A stretch of 64,000 nucleotides of DNA, from the NCBI GenBank assembly GCA_028095005.1, contig CM051459.1:319736513-319800512 (forward strand), written 5' to 3'. Positions 1-12,800 of the stretch are shown here, piece by piece (positions within the stretch are counted from its first letter, which is position 1; each line of letters opens with the position of its first letter). The notes beneath the pieces are model-generated. The model was not told the origin of the DNA, searched no databases, and was given only the letters and a program-made list of their open reading frames with translations. Position numbers and translations under genes: made by a program. This stretch comes from Rhynchospora pubera. Lineage: Eukaryota > Streptophyta > Magnoliopsida > Poales > Cyperaceae.

Positions 1-1989
1 TTATTTGAACTTTATATGAGTAATTACGATGTATATTCCAATATTTTTGAATAAACAAGATATGAATCATATTATAGGCAGTATAAAAATTTTAAATATA
101 AATTATTGTGATGAAATGACTTAGAATAATTTCAGAAACGATTGAAATGCTCAAATTATACTCAAAATTGCATTATTTGCACTTTATTTGCACAATTACC
201 ATGTATAATCCAATCTTTTTTAATAGGGAAAATTTTTTCTGTGCCACTTCAAAGTTGCGAAATTCAGCTTTTGCCACTCGAAAGTTGAACCTTTTGATTT
301 TACCACCCTAAAAATACGACTTTCTTCTCTAATTGCCACTTTGTATGTTTTTATAATATAAAAACGATTTAAATAATAAAACTGAAAATGTTTGACGATT
401 GTACCCTTGATCGAATTAGACCCCTTCCCTTCGTCATCCCATTCCCTTCGTGATCCCATGAGTACGAACCAGAGTACCAGACCCATTAATCCCTTCTCTT
501 CTCGCTGACCTCTCCCCACCTTACCTCCATGGCCTCACTGTACATATCTCCTGCACCGGATTATACCCCCAGTCCATTTGAACCCGTTCAATTAAAACCC
601 AATCGAACCCAGTCTCAGTCGATCTCTTCGTTGTTTTTCTCTCTCGCACGGTAATCTCTAAATCCAGCCTTTCCGTTTGAGCCATCAGTCATGTGGTGAG
701 GGAACCAGTATAACCGACTCATATCATTGCAAATCGGGCAAGAACAGTAAAATCAACAGTGATGGAAGAAAATCGTTTCCTGCAAACCTTGATTACCTTG
801 GGGACAAGTACGCAGATGGATTGGAATTTTTTCTTTTTGTTTAGATGCTTTGGGTTTAATGTTTAGCAAGGCTACTTTTGTTCTTAATTTAATTGCAGAT
901 TTTTTTTCTTTTATTAGAAGAAATAAGGAAGCAATTGAGAGAAATGGAAGAGACGATTATTGTAAGAAATAAGGAAGCTTTTCTTTGTTGTGATGTAATT
1001 CCTTTTTTTAGTTTTACACAATTTATATACCATGAATGCTTATTGTATGAACTATGATTTAAGTTGTATGGACATGGTGAGACAAAGGAGATCTGAACAG
1101 GTTTTGCACAATTTATTTATCATGCTCCAGGTTTTGCACGAACAGTGAGGCCATGGAGGTAAGGTGGGGAGAGGTTAGCGAGAAGAGAAGGGATTAATGG
1201 ATCTGGTACTCTGGTTCGTACTCGATGGGATCACGAAGGGAATGGGATGACGAAGGGAAGGGGTCTAATTCGATCAGGGTACAATCGTCAAACATTTTCA
1301 GTGTTATTATTTCAATCGTTTTTATATTATAAAAAAATACAAAGTGGCAATTAGAGAAGAAAGTTGCATTTTAGGGTGGCAAAATCAGAAGGTTCAACTT
1401 TCGGGTGGCAAAAACTGAATTTCGCAACTTCGGAGTGGTACAGAAAAAATTTTCCCTTTTTAATAAACAAGATATGAATCATATTCTAATCAGTATAAAA
1501 ATTTTAAATGTAGATTATTGTGATAAAATGACTTTGAATGAATCTAGAAACGATTGAAATGCTCAAATGATGCTCAGAATTACATTATTTGCATTTTATA
1601 TGAGTAATTATCATGATAATCCAATCTTTTTGAATAAACAAGATATGAATCATATACTAGACAGTATAAATAATTTTAATGTAGATTATTATGATATAAG
1701 ATTATTATGATGCAATGACTTTGAATGAAATCCAAAAATGATTGAAATGCTCAAATGATATTTAGAATTGCATTATTTGCACTTTACATGCGTAATTACC
1801 ATGTATAATCAAATATTTTTGAATAAACAAGATATGGATCAAATTCTAAATAGTACAAAGGGTTTAAATGTAGATTATTGAGATGAAATGACTTAGAATG
1901 AATTCAGAAACGATTGAAATACTCAAATGCTAATTCAAATTGTATTATTTGCACTTTAAATGCGTAATTATCATGTATAATCTAATCTT
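1..1989. repeat. Satellite-like tandem repeat, unit about 171 bp
   Basis: Four successive AT-rich units are visible, each containing the word ATAAACAAGATATG near 51, 1463, 1634 and 1823. Spacing is about 172, 171 and 189 bp once the 1.23-kb insertion at 226-1456 is removed. The longer third unit contains a small duplication of a GATTATTATGAT-type segment. A further fragment of the unit reappears at about 2460-2530. No coding potential is apparent. The monomer length is typical of plant satellites, but this is a short, diverged array and could be a dispersed relict. Confidence 0.75.
226..1456. mobile_element. Mutator-like non-autonomous element with about 310-bp inverted ends
   Basis: The two ends are near-perfect inverted repeats over about 310 bp, starting GGGAAAATTTTTTCTG on the left and ending with its complement on the right. 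The element is flanked by the 9-bp direct repeat TTTTTAATA (217-225 and 1457-1465), the duplication size typical of Mutator-like elements. It interrupts a unit of the surrounding tandem repeat, which resumes in register on the far side. The inner 600 bp shows no recognisable transposase, so the element is non-autonomous. Confidence 0.85.
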
Positions 1990-2267
1990 TTTACATGATC
2001 TATTAATGTACATCCTCAATTGACTAAGTACATCCTCAATTGATTCTTCCATCGACTATTCGTTAAATGCTCAATTGACTAAGTACATTAATATATGATT
2101 CGCCATGTCGATCATATATTAATGTTCTTAGTCAATTGAGCATTTAACGAATAGTCGATGGATGAATCAATTGAGGATGTACTTAGTCAATTGAGGATGT
2201 ACATTAATAGATCATGTAAAAAGATTAGATTATATATGATAATTACGCATTTAAAGTGCAAATAATA
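1943..2267. repeat. Long palindrome, arms about 157 bp
   Basis: Bases 1943-2099 are the reverse complement of 2111-2267 with very few mismatches; the loop is about 11 bp. The outer 50 bp of each arm is tandem-repeat unit sequence (ATTATTTGCACTTTAAATGC and its complement). The inner part is a distinct sequence built around CAATTGAGGATGTACTTAG words. The symmetry therefore runs across the boundary between the satellite unit and a foldback element. A cruciform or long hairpin transcript is possible. Confidence 0.85.
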
Positions 2268-3583
2268 TATAAAGATACCACATGAAGCGTGCTGCGTGCA
2301 CCTCTTATATTTTTATTTTCACATTCTATCTCCTCTCAATCCTCGAATTCAGATCCACTGTACATAGTGTAAATACATAAATATGGCATATGATCTAAAC
2401 CGTCCGATTAGAATATAACATGAATTTCAACCATCCATCGCAAGCTACATTGAATTGTGTATGCACTTTAAATGCGTAATTATCATGTATAATCTAATCT
2501 TTTTTAATAATCAAAATATGAATCGTATTGTTTTATAATTAAAAATTAATGTTGTTATTCGTTCTGTTTCGACTATACAGAATGACATAACGTTTAATGC
2601 TGTACCGTTGACAGACGTAAGATAACGTTATTTTCTGAATAGTGAGGAAAAGTTTCAACGGTTTTTCATAATCGACACACCAAAGAAATAGATATAGAAG
2701 AAAAACTTATTGTTTACCCTAGAAAAAAACGAAAGAAAAACTAGTTGTTGCAAACCTACAATCTACTTATTAGCTTTGGGGACAAAAGTGTTTCCGTCTA
2801 CATAATTCTCCGATATTAAATGCAAAAAGGTTATCATTTGTCCAAATATTGTCCAGACAGTGGGGAATAAATATAGTTGTCCACAAAGCATACTATATAT
2901 TAATATATTGATTCAGAAATAAAATGACAGAGATTGACGAGACCTTTAATAAAAATATAATTTTTAAGAGGTTTTTTCTTTATAAATTTTGCAGTGTAAA
3001 ATACAAATAGGAAATCTTTTTTGATGGCTGATGTTGACTGTGCGGTAAGATAATAATATATCCATCGGATAAAAAATAAAAAAATTACATGTATATATTT
3101 TCCTAGTGAAACAATTAGCAATTCAACTAGCATTATTTCTTTGGTAATATAATAGACAAAATTAGGAACATTTTAACCCCGGAGCAAAATTACTTTACCT
3201 ATATTTGTTTTTTTCTTATTACTGAGGATTGTGTAACTGACAATTTCTTGGTGAAGAAAAAGGAATGTACCATGTCAGAGGACCGCCCAGCCAATTTTCA
3301 TGTGGCACTTTAATTAACAGAGCTGCTTTTTTCCAATAACATTTTATACTTATTGGTTAAACTCCAATACGTGCAATTATACATCAAAATATTTTTGCAG
3401 TGGAATAAAGCAGACTATTGATATGAAAGACCATCGACTTGACAAGTCAAATTAAAAAAAAAAAAAAGTTGCACTCGCAATAAGATCTTTTTTTATTCAT
3501 TTAAAAAATCAGGGAAAACAAAATGACATTTTCCTATGAATTGCGTGCAGTATTGTATTCATATATTGACTTGGCTCGAGAAG
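2268..3583. other. 3' flank of RNase copy A; no gene seen
   Basis: Bases 2268-2535 are unremarkable AT-rich sequence that includes one more fragment of the upstream tandem unit. From about 2536 to 3583 the sequence is homologous, in the same orientation, to 32004-33044 and inverted to 44130-45170. It is therefore the conserved downstream flank of the three RNase T2 copies. The word GAATGACATAACG near 2580 matches the site where the large Helitron inserted in the copy B flank, and here it is uninterrupted. Confidence 0.7.
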
Positions 3584-5003
3584 TTAGAAGGTGGGGAAGA
3601 TGATTGATGAACCGCATGCACCAGTTGGGAAAACAGGGCAATCAATCAATGTTGTGCCAGAATGGTCGACGCAAATGTAGACCTGATACAATTGGTAGCG
3701 ACCTGACGCATCCTTGTTGCACTCGATCCATGGTACATGGCCAATACATGCGCTGATCGAATTCTTGATGCTAGTTAAAGTATAGGACCCACCATTCGGC
3801 GAAATATCTGTCATATAGGTCAACAAAATTAGAATTTAGAAAGTACTTTTTAAAAGGCATGCACAAATTAACTTTGCTTTCGGTAAGAGCCGAACAGAAC
3901 TGTTTAACAAGGCTTTTATAGTTAATTTCGAAGTTTTTTATTACTTGCTGATTTGAGGCACGAAAGAAGATTAGTTATGCTCTTCAGGTTTAGTGCATCC
4001 TGAAAGTAAGAGTGCTCATCTAACACTGTTTCAGAGCATGTGCCATGCTTTTCCCACTCATGCTGCCAGAATGAGGTGCTATCGCTGCTCGGACATGCCA
4101 GTGATGCCCAATTTGGTCGCAGGCTGGTAACTAAATCTTGAATCTGCAATGAATTACATTATCTTTGATTATTAATGCAATTCTCGAATATCTTGATCAG
4201 TAGGTGCATAATTGGCTAAAAGATGAAAATATTTTAGTTCTGAATAAAACGGAGAAGGTAGTTTAGACTTAAACATGATGAATAATGGGTGATTATCCCC
4301 AGCTTTGAGTAGAAAGCAATGAAAAGCACACCTGATTCATCTGTTGACTAGTTTAAACGAACTGCATACATGGAATATTCTAACCTTGAACTAAAAATCT
4401 TAAATGACAATTAGTCCTGTTATATCTTTCCAATAATCTTCCAAAAGTATTTACCTTTGATAAATCAAAAGGGTTATTTGGATCACAGTTGGATGGATAG
4501 GACCCATTGTTATAATTCGGCCAAAGACCATGAATATCAAAGTCAGATGGTGGTTTTCCATAAGATGGATAGCAACAGCCGGAGCTTGTGTCACAATAAG
4601 ACCCAGGCCACTGTATCATATAAAATATGAACAAGATCTGTATTAGTTCAGTCAATATAACATAAATAACCAATACTTATTAGATAATTAATTAAGTAAC
4701 CTAGCTAATTACACTTTCAATTTGCCAATGGGGCACTCCCTCACTTGTTTCTAAAAATTCGCCAATTCAAATTAGGTCAACTGGTCTTGCAAATTCTAAA
4801 ATGCTCTCATACACTTACATTCCACTCTGTATAACACACACACACACACACACAAACACACCTATTATATTGTTTATAACCCGAAGGATACTTTAATTTA
4901 CCTGTTGGACGAAGTAGAAAAAATCATATGCATATCCTTGAGCGCCCAACGCTACTGCCAACAAGAAGAGAAGTGCTCGAGGAGCAATTGTCAGTATCTT
5001 CAT
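3584..5003 (-). CDS. Secreted class I RNase T2 (S-like RNase), copy A, intact
   Basis: Four exons on the minus strand: 5003-4902, 4610-4455, 4143-3945 and 3807-3584, all with GT/AG borders, giving 226 residues. T2 ribonucleases cut single-stranded RNA through 2',3'-cyclic phosphates and are normally secreted or vacuolar. Residues 1 to about 25 form a hydrophobic signal peptide. Catalytic motif I is FDIHGLWP (His61) and motif II is FWQHEWEKHGTC (Glu115, His119). Paired cysteines and the C-terminal GACGSSIIFPTF match class I enzymes such as tomato RNase LE and Arabidopsis RNS1. Length and the three-intron structure fit that class. The start is the first ATG before the signal peptide, about 70 bp below a TATA box. 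Intron 1 contains a CA microsatellite (about 4831-4858). Copies B and C are close paralogues. The class is often induced by phosphate starvation or wounding; regulation here is not shown by the sequence. Confidence 0.93.
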
Positions 5004-5072
5004 GGTTTAATCTTTATGTATCTGTTGTTATATTTTGTTGTAGTGGATGCTGGTGAAGTAATTCCCCGTACA

Positions 5073-5080
5073 TATTTATA
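5073..5080 (-). promoter_or_regulatory. TATA box of RNase copy A
   Basis: TATAAATA on the minus strand, about 70 bp before the start codon. It lies in a block conserved at the same position before copies B (34458-34465) and C (42705-42712). Conservation between paralogues supports it as the core promoter. Confidence 0.7.
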
Positions 5081-5771
5081 GTTGATTGAACAGCATATGA
5101 AATGGTATAAACTACATTCCTTGTGTATGAACATAAAATTTCATTATAAATAACGAAATTGAGAGAATGAAGTAACAAATGCTTGATCAGATGGACATGC
5201 ATTGCTACAAATTAACCTTAGTCTGTTGAATCTTTTAATCTATTCTTGTTATTTCAGTATTATAATGTATTCCTTATTATAAAAAGTCTGGCATGTATTT
5301 AAATTATTCTTCGAAATGTTTTTGTACATTAAGATGATGCCTATCCTTAAGTTCCTTACAATAACGTAACATAAATCTTGACAAATACGACCACAATTGC
5401 ATTGTTTATTCCATTTTTTTTTATTTTATGTCTTGGACCAATTGTAAAACGAAGAATATAAGAAAGCAGAAACAGAGAGATGCTTGAGAAATGAGAACTG
5501 AGGCTCCAAACCTTGGAACACTTGAAATTTGACCTTGCTTAATTCATAACTGTGAAGAAACAGAACATTTCAATTAGTATACTTCTTCAAGTTTTCTAAG
5601 AAACTTTGTTATGAAAGATATACATTTACTAACCTCATATTTTTCCCAAAATATATATACGCCGAACATATATTTTTGCTTCTCCAATTCCTTCACATGT
5701 AGCTTTTTTGGATAATTTAATTTATAACGTTCTGGCTAGTATCAGATATCGACGAGCAGCCTTGACTAAAA
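5081..5771. other. Upstream region of RNase copy A, shared with copy C
   Basis: The sequence is homologous, inverted, to the region upstream of copy C (about 41329-41985 and 42492-42700). At 5351-5355 (GTTCC) it shows the unoccupied site corresponding to the solo LTR at 41991-42491. The homology runs to the Helitron 3' end at 5772. No gene is visible; this is likely promoter-proximal sequence. Confidence 0.65.
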
Positions 5772-5805
5772 CTAGGTGGGGGAAGCGCTTCGCCGCGCCT
5801 CAGCG
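5772..5805 (-). mobile_element. Helitron 3' terminus
   Basis: On the minus strand a GC-rich stem-loop region (GGCGCGGCGAAGCGC) is followed by TTCCCCCACCTAG and then a host T. That is the CTRR end, preceding hairpin and T target base expected of Helitrons. The last 30 bases match the 3' end of the fully delimited Helitron at 32003. The stem has decayed on one side. Confidence 0.75.
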
Positions 5806-7009
5806 AACTTTTTATATTTTAATTTTAAGAACCACTAATAATTTGTCATTAAGTCTAAATTCTGTGCGACATGCATATAAGTGCAAAGGAAAGATGCCAT
5901 AATTTTTCTTTTCGCATGAGATGTAAAATATTAAGTGCATAAGTATCATACATGAGCTGTAGCATCCATATACATTGAATTTAAATATAAGCAATTGAAG
6001 AGATCAAAATAGAGCCACTATACATTTGATCTATATTCATAAACCTAGCCATTCCTTGAGACAAAAAGCAAGATAAGATTTTCAGTTTTTGAATAAATCA
6101 ACAAAAAAATACGTGTGTTTAGTCTAGATACTTGTTCGTGCATTTGGATTACACAATTACCAAATAACAATATAATGGTTCAGGCGATCAAATGATTTTG
6201 TTCTCCTCCTCTTCTTCCATGAAGAAACTACATGGAATGGCATCTTGGCACCAAATAATGCTCAAATTGTATATTCCCTATATGGACAATTAGATGAATT
6301 AATCAGTGACTGGTTGCACAAAGGCAGAAGTATTAAGAAGTCAATCATCATAATCCATAAAAGCTTCCTTATATGACATGACACATAAATACTTACAATT
6401 ATTCAAAATTTCCTCAAATTTTACACCGATAAAAAATCGAAGCTAAAAAATTATAGAAAGCATAGAAAATGATATACCTGAATGGAAGAATCCAAAGTTC
6501 CTTCAGGCTCCCTAGTGCCAACAAAAAGGATAAAAAGTTGGGAGCTTTTTGCAGTACAGAGAAAATACGACAAAAATCAAGAGAGGAAGTCACACTACGA
6601 AGCAAAGAACTTCTTTTCTGATTTACTAACAATGGAAAATACACTCCTACAAACTCAATCTCCACGCACCAACAAAATCGCCTAATTATTTTTTGCATAA
6701 GAGTACAGGGTCAGAAATAAAATAAAATGAGGAACTTGACAGATAAGAAAGAAGCTTAATTGCTGTATGGGGTTTGTCCTTATGAGATACAAAGAAGGTA
6801 GAGAGGTCACTTTTCTATCATAGAAGAAACATTGATGGCCTGATGGGGGAATATGAGGAGATCAGTGGGTTCTGGTATAGAGCCGTTACAGAGAAGCTTT
6901 CAAGCTTTATGACTTAATTTGGCTCACAATGCAAGTTTGGTACATTTCAGGGGAACCAATGAAATAAACAACTCTGCACAAAAGAGATTCTATATTGGAT
7001 TTATTAAAA
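5806..7009. other. AT-rich stretch without a recognised gene
   Basis: Only short open frames without recognisable protein motifs occur here. The segment lies between two Helitron 3' ends and is most simply read as Helitron cargo or flank. Confidence 0.4.
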
Positions 7010-7037
7010 CTAGGTGGGGTAATCGAGCTTCGCTCGA
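7010..7037 (-). mobile_element. Second Helitron 3' terminus
   Basis: On the minus strand a perfect hairpin, ATCGAGC-GAA-GCTCGAT, is followed by TACCCCACCTAG and a host T. The CCCCACCTAG tail and GAA loop are shared with the ends at 5772 and 32003, but the stem sequence is different. A third, tail-less version of the same hairpin (TCGAGCGAAGCTCGA) lies at about 7368-7382. Confidence 0.75.
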
Positions 7038-7294
7038 TCCATGCATTTCTAATAAATACATAATATTAATATTTTTATACAATCTATGAAATTTAATGGC
7101 ATATATTTTTCTATAATCGAATGACCAAATAGATAACCTGATCTACTCAAAAAAATTGAAAGAACACAAATCTTTTTGCCTTCTTATTTATTTTTCCAAT
7201 GTGCAACATAAAAAAATTGAAAGAACACAAATATTTTTGCCTTTTTATTTTTGTTTCAATTTGCAACATAAGTTAATCGTATATATTGTATATT

Positions 7295-7325
<31 letters not shown>

Positions 7326-10162
7326 ATTTGAGGTTTTTCATTTATTTTAATTTTATAAAACCTATTCGAGCTTCGCTCGACACATGATTTTTTATTTAAT
7401 TAATTTTTAATTTAATTTTACAATATGCTATGTATAATTCAATTATCTATTCATTTTAATTGTGTGATACAATTTTATTTGGTTGGAACATACTACAAAA
7501 TTTAGGTTAATTTGTATATGCTTGCAAAACGATAACCAACTGTTATAATGATAATCTAATTCGGGTAAAACAAAAGTCTTGTAAATTAGAGGAGACTATC
7601 TTTAACATGATTTTGATTTCTATAAAATAATATTAAGCTATGAATCTTTAATAAGAAGCTTTGATCAAGCAAATAGATGTATGCTCTATTTTTTTTTATA
7701 CATGTGATCAAGCAAATCATTTTAAAGGCATCATAAAATCATGAGTTTATGATGTTTGTTTTCACATTGGTTCATTTGATCAAGCTATGAACTCAATAGG
7801 TTTTTTTTTTCACACGTGTAATATACTCATGATGTCTTTATATTAAATATATATTGCATTTTATAGATTAAGTTATTTGTTCATTACTTCGTTTGTAATT
7901 ATTTTTCTTTCTTCAATATAAAAATCCTTTTGAATCTTCTCCTAACAATATGAATTATTGACCAACACTAAAATTACAGATTAGAAGTATATGGTGTTTT
8001 TTTTCAACTTACTGTAGTAAGAATCGAGGCATTAAAAAGTGATATGTGTATATCACTCTAAAACTGGTGGAGAAACAGTGTACTCTCTACACGCAATCAT
8101 TAATTCAAAACATACAATTAGTTTAGTCAAATCTAAAGCTTAATTAAATCTAATCAAAACAGTGCACACTATCCAAAATTACTATCGCTTGATAAGATAG
8201 TAGTCTTACTCAATCCAGACTTTCAAAAGGAAAGAAAGACATCTTGTACTCTCACCTTGAACTAAATCACCTTGAATCAAGATAAAGAGAGAATGTTGCT
8301 AATCATACCACCCTATTATTCTCACTGAGTTTAGACTGGCATGTGGCAGCCGGGGCTGTGCTGACTCTCAAGTGGGATGTCTATATCTTTATGTGTTATC
8401 TCCTCCTCTTCCCCTCCTCTGTATGTGACCACCATTTAACCTGACACTGGTAACTAATAAAATGATTATAAAATACGAAATAGACCACACAACTATTTAA
8501 AATATATAATAAAAAAATTAAAACCTGGTTAGTATAGTTTGCATAACACGTGCGTTTAATGCTTTTACAGGGGTGTATTGTCAAAAGTAATAACTTCAAT
8601 CTATGATCTATTAATAGTTTCAATGCATATATGTGGACCACCATCTCCCATGACCAATTCAATTAAGGAGTTTCGTAGATGGAAGTGTACACAATTATAA
8701 CCTGGATATGCTTTTATCAGATGGAAGTGGGGATGAGGGTTACTATGCAGTTTATTGCTTTATTTTATATCAAGCAGAACCTCATCCCTTATTTTATCAA
8801 GGATGATTTGCAAACCAAATACCAAAAAGCACATCACAGAACCTCTATATCAAGCATGAAACAGTCTGAAGGCAAGGATAGGAAAAGCATGAAAATAGAA
8901 AATAATTCATACCTGACGGAAGAAGACAGATCGAGCAGAAAGATGAGGACAGCAAAGACAGAACTAACCCAGTATCAGCGAACAAAACAAAGCAACAAAT
9001 TAGAAGGCTGCACCGAACACAACATGCATGCCTACTATATACAATGAATCATAGAATGCCAAAGATAGATTTTTATTTTAATTGAAGAAAACCGTTAAAG
9101 ATATACAATGAATCATAGAATGCCAAAGATAGATTTTTATTTTATATACAACAAAAGCTAGTTAATTATGCAGTAAATTAATATTTTTAATTTTCTTAGT
9201 CCTTGCACTAACTGTCAGCCACATTAATGCATTTACTGCCCAAAGATATGTCTCATTTATGTACAGCAAATATTTGTCATTAATGTATATCAATTTATTT
9301 ATAGAAATATAAGTAAATATTAGGGTCATTTATTACTTTTGTTTTTTTAGTAAATACCCATTAATGTACACACAAACAATGCTGAAATAGATTACTTTCG
9401 TTTTTTACATTTTAAAAAGAACAGTAATTGCTACATGCTGAAACACATTTACTTCATTACCAGTACATATTTCTTATCATTTTTATCAAGTTCCTTTTCA
9501 ATTTTCCAATGAATCCAATTAAAGCAATTGACAATATTGCCCTATAATTTAAAATGAAACGTTGTCATCCTAATTAGGACTTTTCAATGAAGCTAACCAA
9601 TTAGGACTTTTGACAAAAATCTTATGTTCATCAAAATTTCATTTATACAATACTGATTCATCAAAAGATTATCATATTGTACTAATTTCAGCGAAGTGAG
9701 ATACTCCCTCTTTACTGATTCATCAAAATTTCATTTATACAATACTGATTCATCAAGAGATTATCGCATTGTACCAATATCATTTATCCAAAATTTTTTT
9801 TGTCAGGAGTTAATTCCTGCTTGAAATGGAGCTTCGCTAGATATTTAGATGTGCCAAAAGAGATATGCCTTGAAATCGAGGAAGCGGAAAAAAAAACAGA
9901 CTTTAAGACATTATAAAGTGGTAAAAATTATTGCACAGTCCGGTAAGGTAGAGTTACTAATTAATCTTACTAAGAAAAACATTTGGTTAATTTTCTAAAA
10001 TTGAATTAAATCGACAATTAGAAACAAAATTTTTCTTAGTAGGAAGCTGCTTCTCGTCTTTGACAAAGAACTCTCTGAAATCCACCATGACATTTCCATC
10101 CCAATTTCTCACTGAAATCCTTTTATTCTTCAAAAGCTAATAAAGAAGCACAAATCTAAGGG
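7038..10162. other. Helitron-associated AT-rich sequence with short direct repeats, no gene
   Basis: I see no gene in this 3.1 kb. It contains a TA microsatellite (about 7300-7325), a direct duplication of about 46 bp (9038-9085 and 9099-9144, sharing ATGAATCATAGAATGCC) and another of about 60 bp (9633-9700 and 9717-9782, sharing TTTCATTTATACAATACTG). The open frames at 8396-8662 and 8679-9047 show no recognisable motifs. Confidence 0.5.
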
Positions 10163-10755
10163 TTAGGGTTTCAGGTACCAGAAAAGGCCACTTGATGGGA
10201 GTGTAGGAATTGGCTTAGGGTTTAAGGAAAGAAACCTCGCAAACAACGATGCTTTTAGGGCTGTCTTCGGAGGAGGAATCAACAGCCTGGCACATCCACA
10301 TCGGAACTGCTGGAAATTATTATGCCTAAAGTAAGGGCTTTGATTAGTACAGTACGTATAGAAGGTGACCCCCTTGTTGCCAAGCAAGCCCTACATAGGC
10401 ATCCCTCTCTGAGGTGACCTCAAGAGGCAAGGGGTTGGCGGAGAAGAAGGGGGCGGGATTGACGGAGAGACCGAGGGGGTCGGACCGGGTTGGTGGCTGA
10501 GTGGAGAGAACTATCTGAGGAGGGTTTGGGGTTGACGGAGGAGGCGGCAGCAAGGGTCGGGCAGAGGAGGTGCGGCACATTTTTTTTTTTTGAGAGCGAA
10601 GAAAGAAAGATGAGGCATAGAGTATTGTACGAAATAGAAGAAATAGCCAAATCGGCCAAGAGTATGAAACTATGAAACGTAAGCGGAATAGCGCAATAAC
10701 CGCGTGTCCGTGAAAACACAATCGGACTCCCACGCTTCTTTATTTAGTATACTGA
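10163..10755 (-). other. GC-richer block ending in a possible Helitron 5' end
   Basis: The block has higher GC than its surroundings and several overlapping proline- and serine-rich open frames that I do not recognise; composition bias alone could open them. At 10755 the minus strand reads TCAGTATACTAAATAAAG, then CGTGGGAGTCCG. This resembles the Helitron 5' ends at 17481 and 18807 but lacks the canonical host A before TC. If real, it would pair with the 3' end at 7010 to give a 3.7-kb element. Confidence 0.35.
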
Positions 10756-12240
10756 AGTGGTTCACTTATGGTTTAATTTTTAAAGTTCATTTAGGAAATC
10801 AATTCTTTTTCTAAAGTTGAGAGAAATTAGGGGAGAGGTACATTCAATGAGATATTATGAACGTTTCTTTAGAAGTAAAGTATGTACAATGAACACACAG
10901 TTAAAGTATCTATATTAGAACGTTTCTTTCGTAGGTCATACTGAAGTTTTCAAATAAAAATGCTAATTGGTGAATAATGCTCATTTTACCAGTAAAGAGA
11001 AGATGCGGCTAATAAGTTAATTTGTTAATAAAATATAATTTTCATAAAATAGCAAGCAGACAATTCTGATATCAAATCAATAATTCTACGAAAAAGGGAA
11101 GGTCAGATACACTTTCTGATATCAAATCACTAATTCTACGAAAGAGTGAAGGGCAGATACACTCACTACTGCATCAAATTTAATATTTTTCCATTGACAT
11201 GCAAACAATTTTTCTAATTACTCAAAAAGTAATAAGAAACAAACTTTCTGGAATTGATAATATGTCTGATTTCAAAGATTTGTTGTAATTAATCTATAAG
11301 TTTAAAAATTCTAAAAATTTTACGGAAGATGTGTTTGACCATAAAATATCTACAGTTAATAATTAATTCAATTCTGTTTAACCATTGAGGAAATAAAAAT
11401 TATTTAGTAACCTGCCAAAAAATACCCTTTTGCAGAGTGCGCAAAAAATTAAAGAGGTATTATTGAAGCTATTGCTTCAACATGAGAAAAAATTAGAGAG
11501 GTAGAAAATAACAGAAAATAGGAATGTTGTTGCAGCTCGTCCACACCATGAAATCTTTCTAGAAAGAGAGGTGTTATTGTGGCTATTGCTTCAACATGAG
11601 AAAAAATATAATTTATTTTCTGCTTTAAATGCTTATAGGATCAATCATGAGCAAGAGGAGCAATTTAGACACTTTATTTACATGTACATCAGTATCAACC
11701 TTAATAAAAAATATCAGCATCCCACTGTCGCGGCTTTTTCGTCATTATTCTCCTCGAAGGAATTTCTCGAAGAACAATGGAAACATAACCTAGATTCACA
11801 TCCCTTAAGATTTCGATCTCTATGGCGGGTATCTCTCAACACAAGAGAACCCTATAAAGAATCGCTACTTAAAGATGTTTCTTGATTTAGCGGGTCTTTT
11901 CTTTCCAGTAGGCGCAAGTCCCTACTGTTAATTACCTCGTGATCGCTCACGAGAACCTCTGATTAAGGGACATGAAGAGTAATGACGTAATGGGCTAAGG
12001 AAAGAGACTTATGAAGTGCTATAGTGGAGGACTTAATTGATGGTACCAAACTCAATGGACGGGACCCAATTAAGGATCGTCAAAAGATTTCTAACTTGAC
12101 TATAAGAAGGGAATGAATTTTGGTTTAGAAGAGGTTTTTTAATCGATGAAAGGGAAGGCTTCACTTGAGGTTATTCATGGTAAACTCTCGGGGCTATGAC
12201 TGGCCTTTTTGTGAGAGTGAAAAGAGTTTTGCAACCTTCG
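10756..12240. other. Unrecognised sequence with local duplications
   Basis: The stretch holds an approximate 50-bp tandem duplication (about 11053-11105 and 11112-11162, sharing CTGATATCAAATCA) and a repeated segment near 11460 and 11580 (GCTATTGCTTCAACATGAGA). The 104-residue open frame at 11571-11885 has no motif I recognise. No gene is supported. Confidence 0.4.
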
Positions 12241-12800
12241 AAGCATGTGGCGCCTTTGAGCGAAAGTTGGTTCTTTTACAACCTTAGGGACCATCTTCAT
12301 CGGTCTTCTTAATAAGAGTTGGTTTTTTAACGACCCTAGGGACCATCTTCATCGGTCTTCTTAATAAGAGTCGGTTCTCGGGACCATCTTGGTCGATCTT
12401 CTTATGAGAAAAAATAAGTTTCGCAACCTTCGAGTCCTCTTAGATGGCTACTCGACGAAAGTTGGTTCTTTTACAACCCTAGGGACCATCTTCATCGGTC
12501 TTCTTGATAAGAGTTGGTTTTTTAACGACCCTAGGGACCATCTTCATCGGTCTTCTTAATAAGAGTCGGTTCTCGGGACCATCATGATCGATCTTCTTGT
12601 GAGAACAAAATAAGTTTTGCAACCTTCGGGTCCTCTTTGATGGCTACTCGACGAAAGTTGGTTCTTTTAAAACCCTAGAGACCATCGTCATCGGTCTCCT
12701 TAATAAGAGTTGGTTCTTTAACGACCCTAGGGACCATCTTCATCGGTCTTCTTAATAAGAGTCGGTTCTCGGGACATCTTGGTCGGTCTTCTTGTGAGAA
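12241..12800. repeat. Tandem repeat, unit about 197 bp with inner subrepeats
   Basis: About 2.7 copies of a unit begin near 12262, 12461 and 12658. Each unit contains two or three subrepeats with the words GGGACCATCTTCATCGGTC and AATAAGAGTYGGTT. The repeats are noncoding on both strands. Such arrays are common in the untranslated regions or LTRs of large Ty3/gypsy elements, but I cannot define element borders here. Confidence 0.75.

Noticed and set aside
10344..10733. 129-residue minus-strand frame plus overlapping frames on both strands
   Set aside because: Proline/serine-rich composition with overlapping open frames in three registers, no domain and no splice or promoter context.
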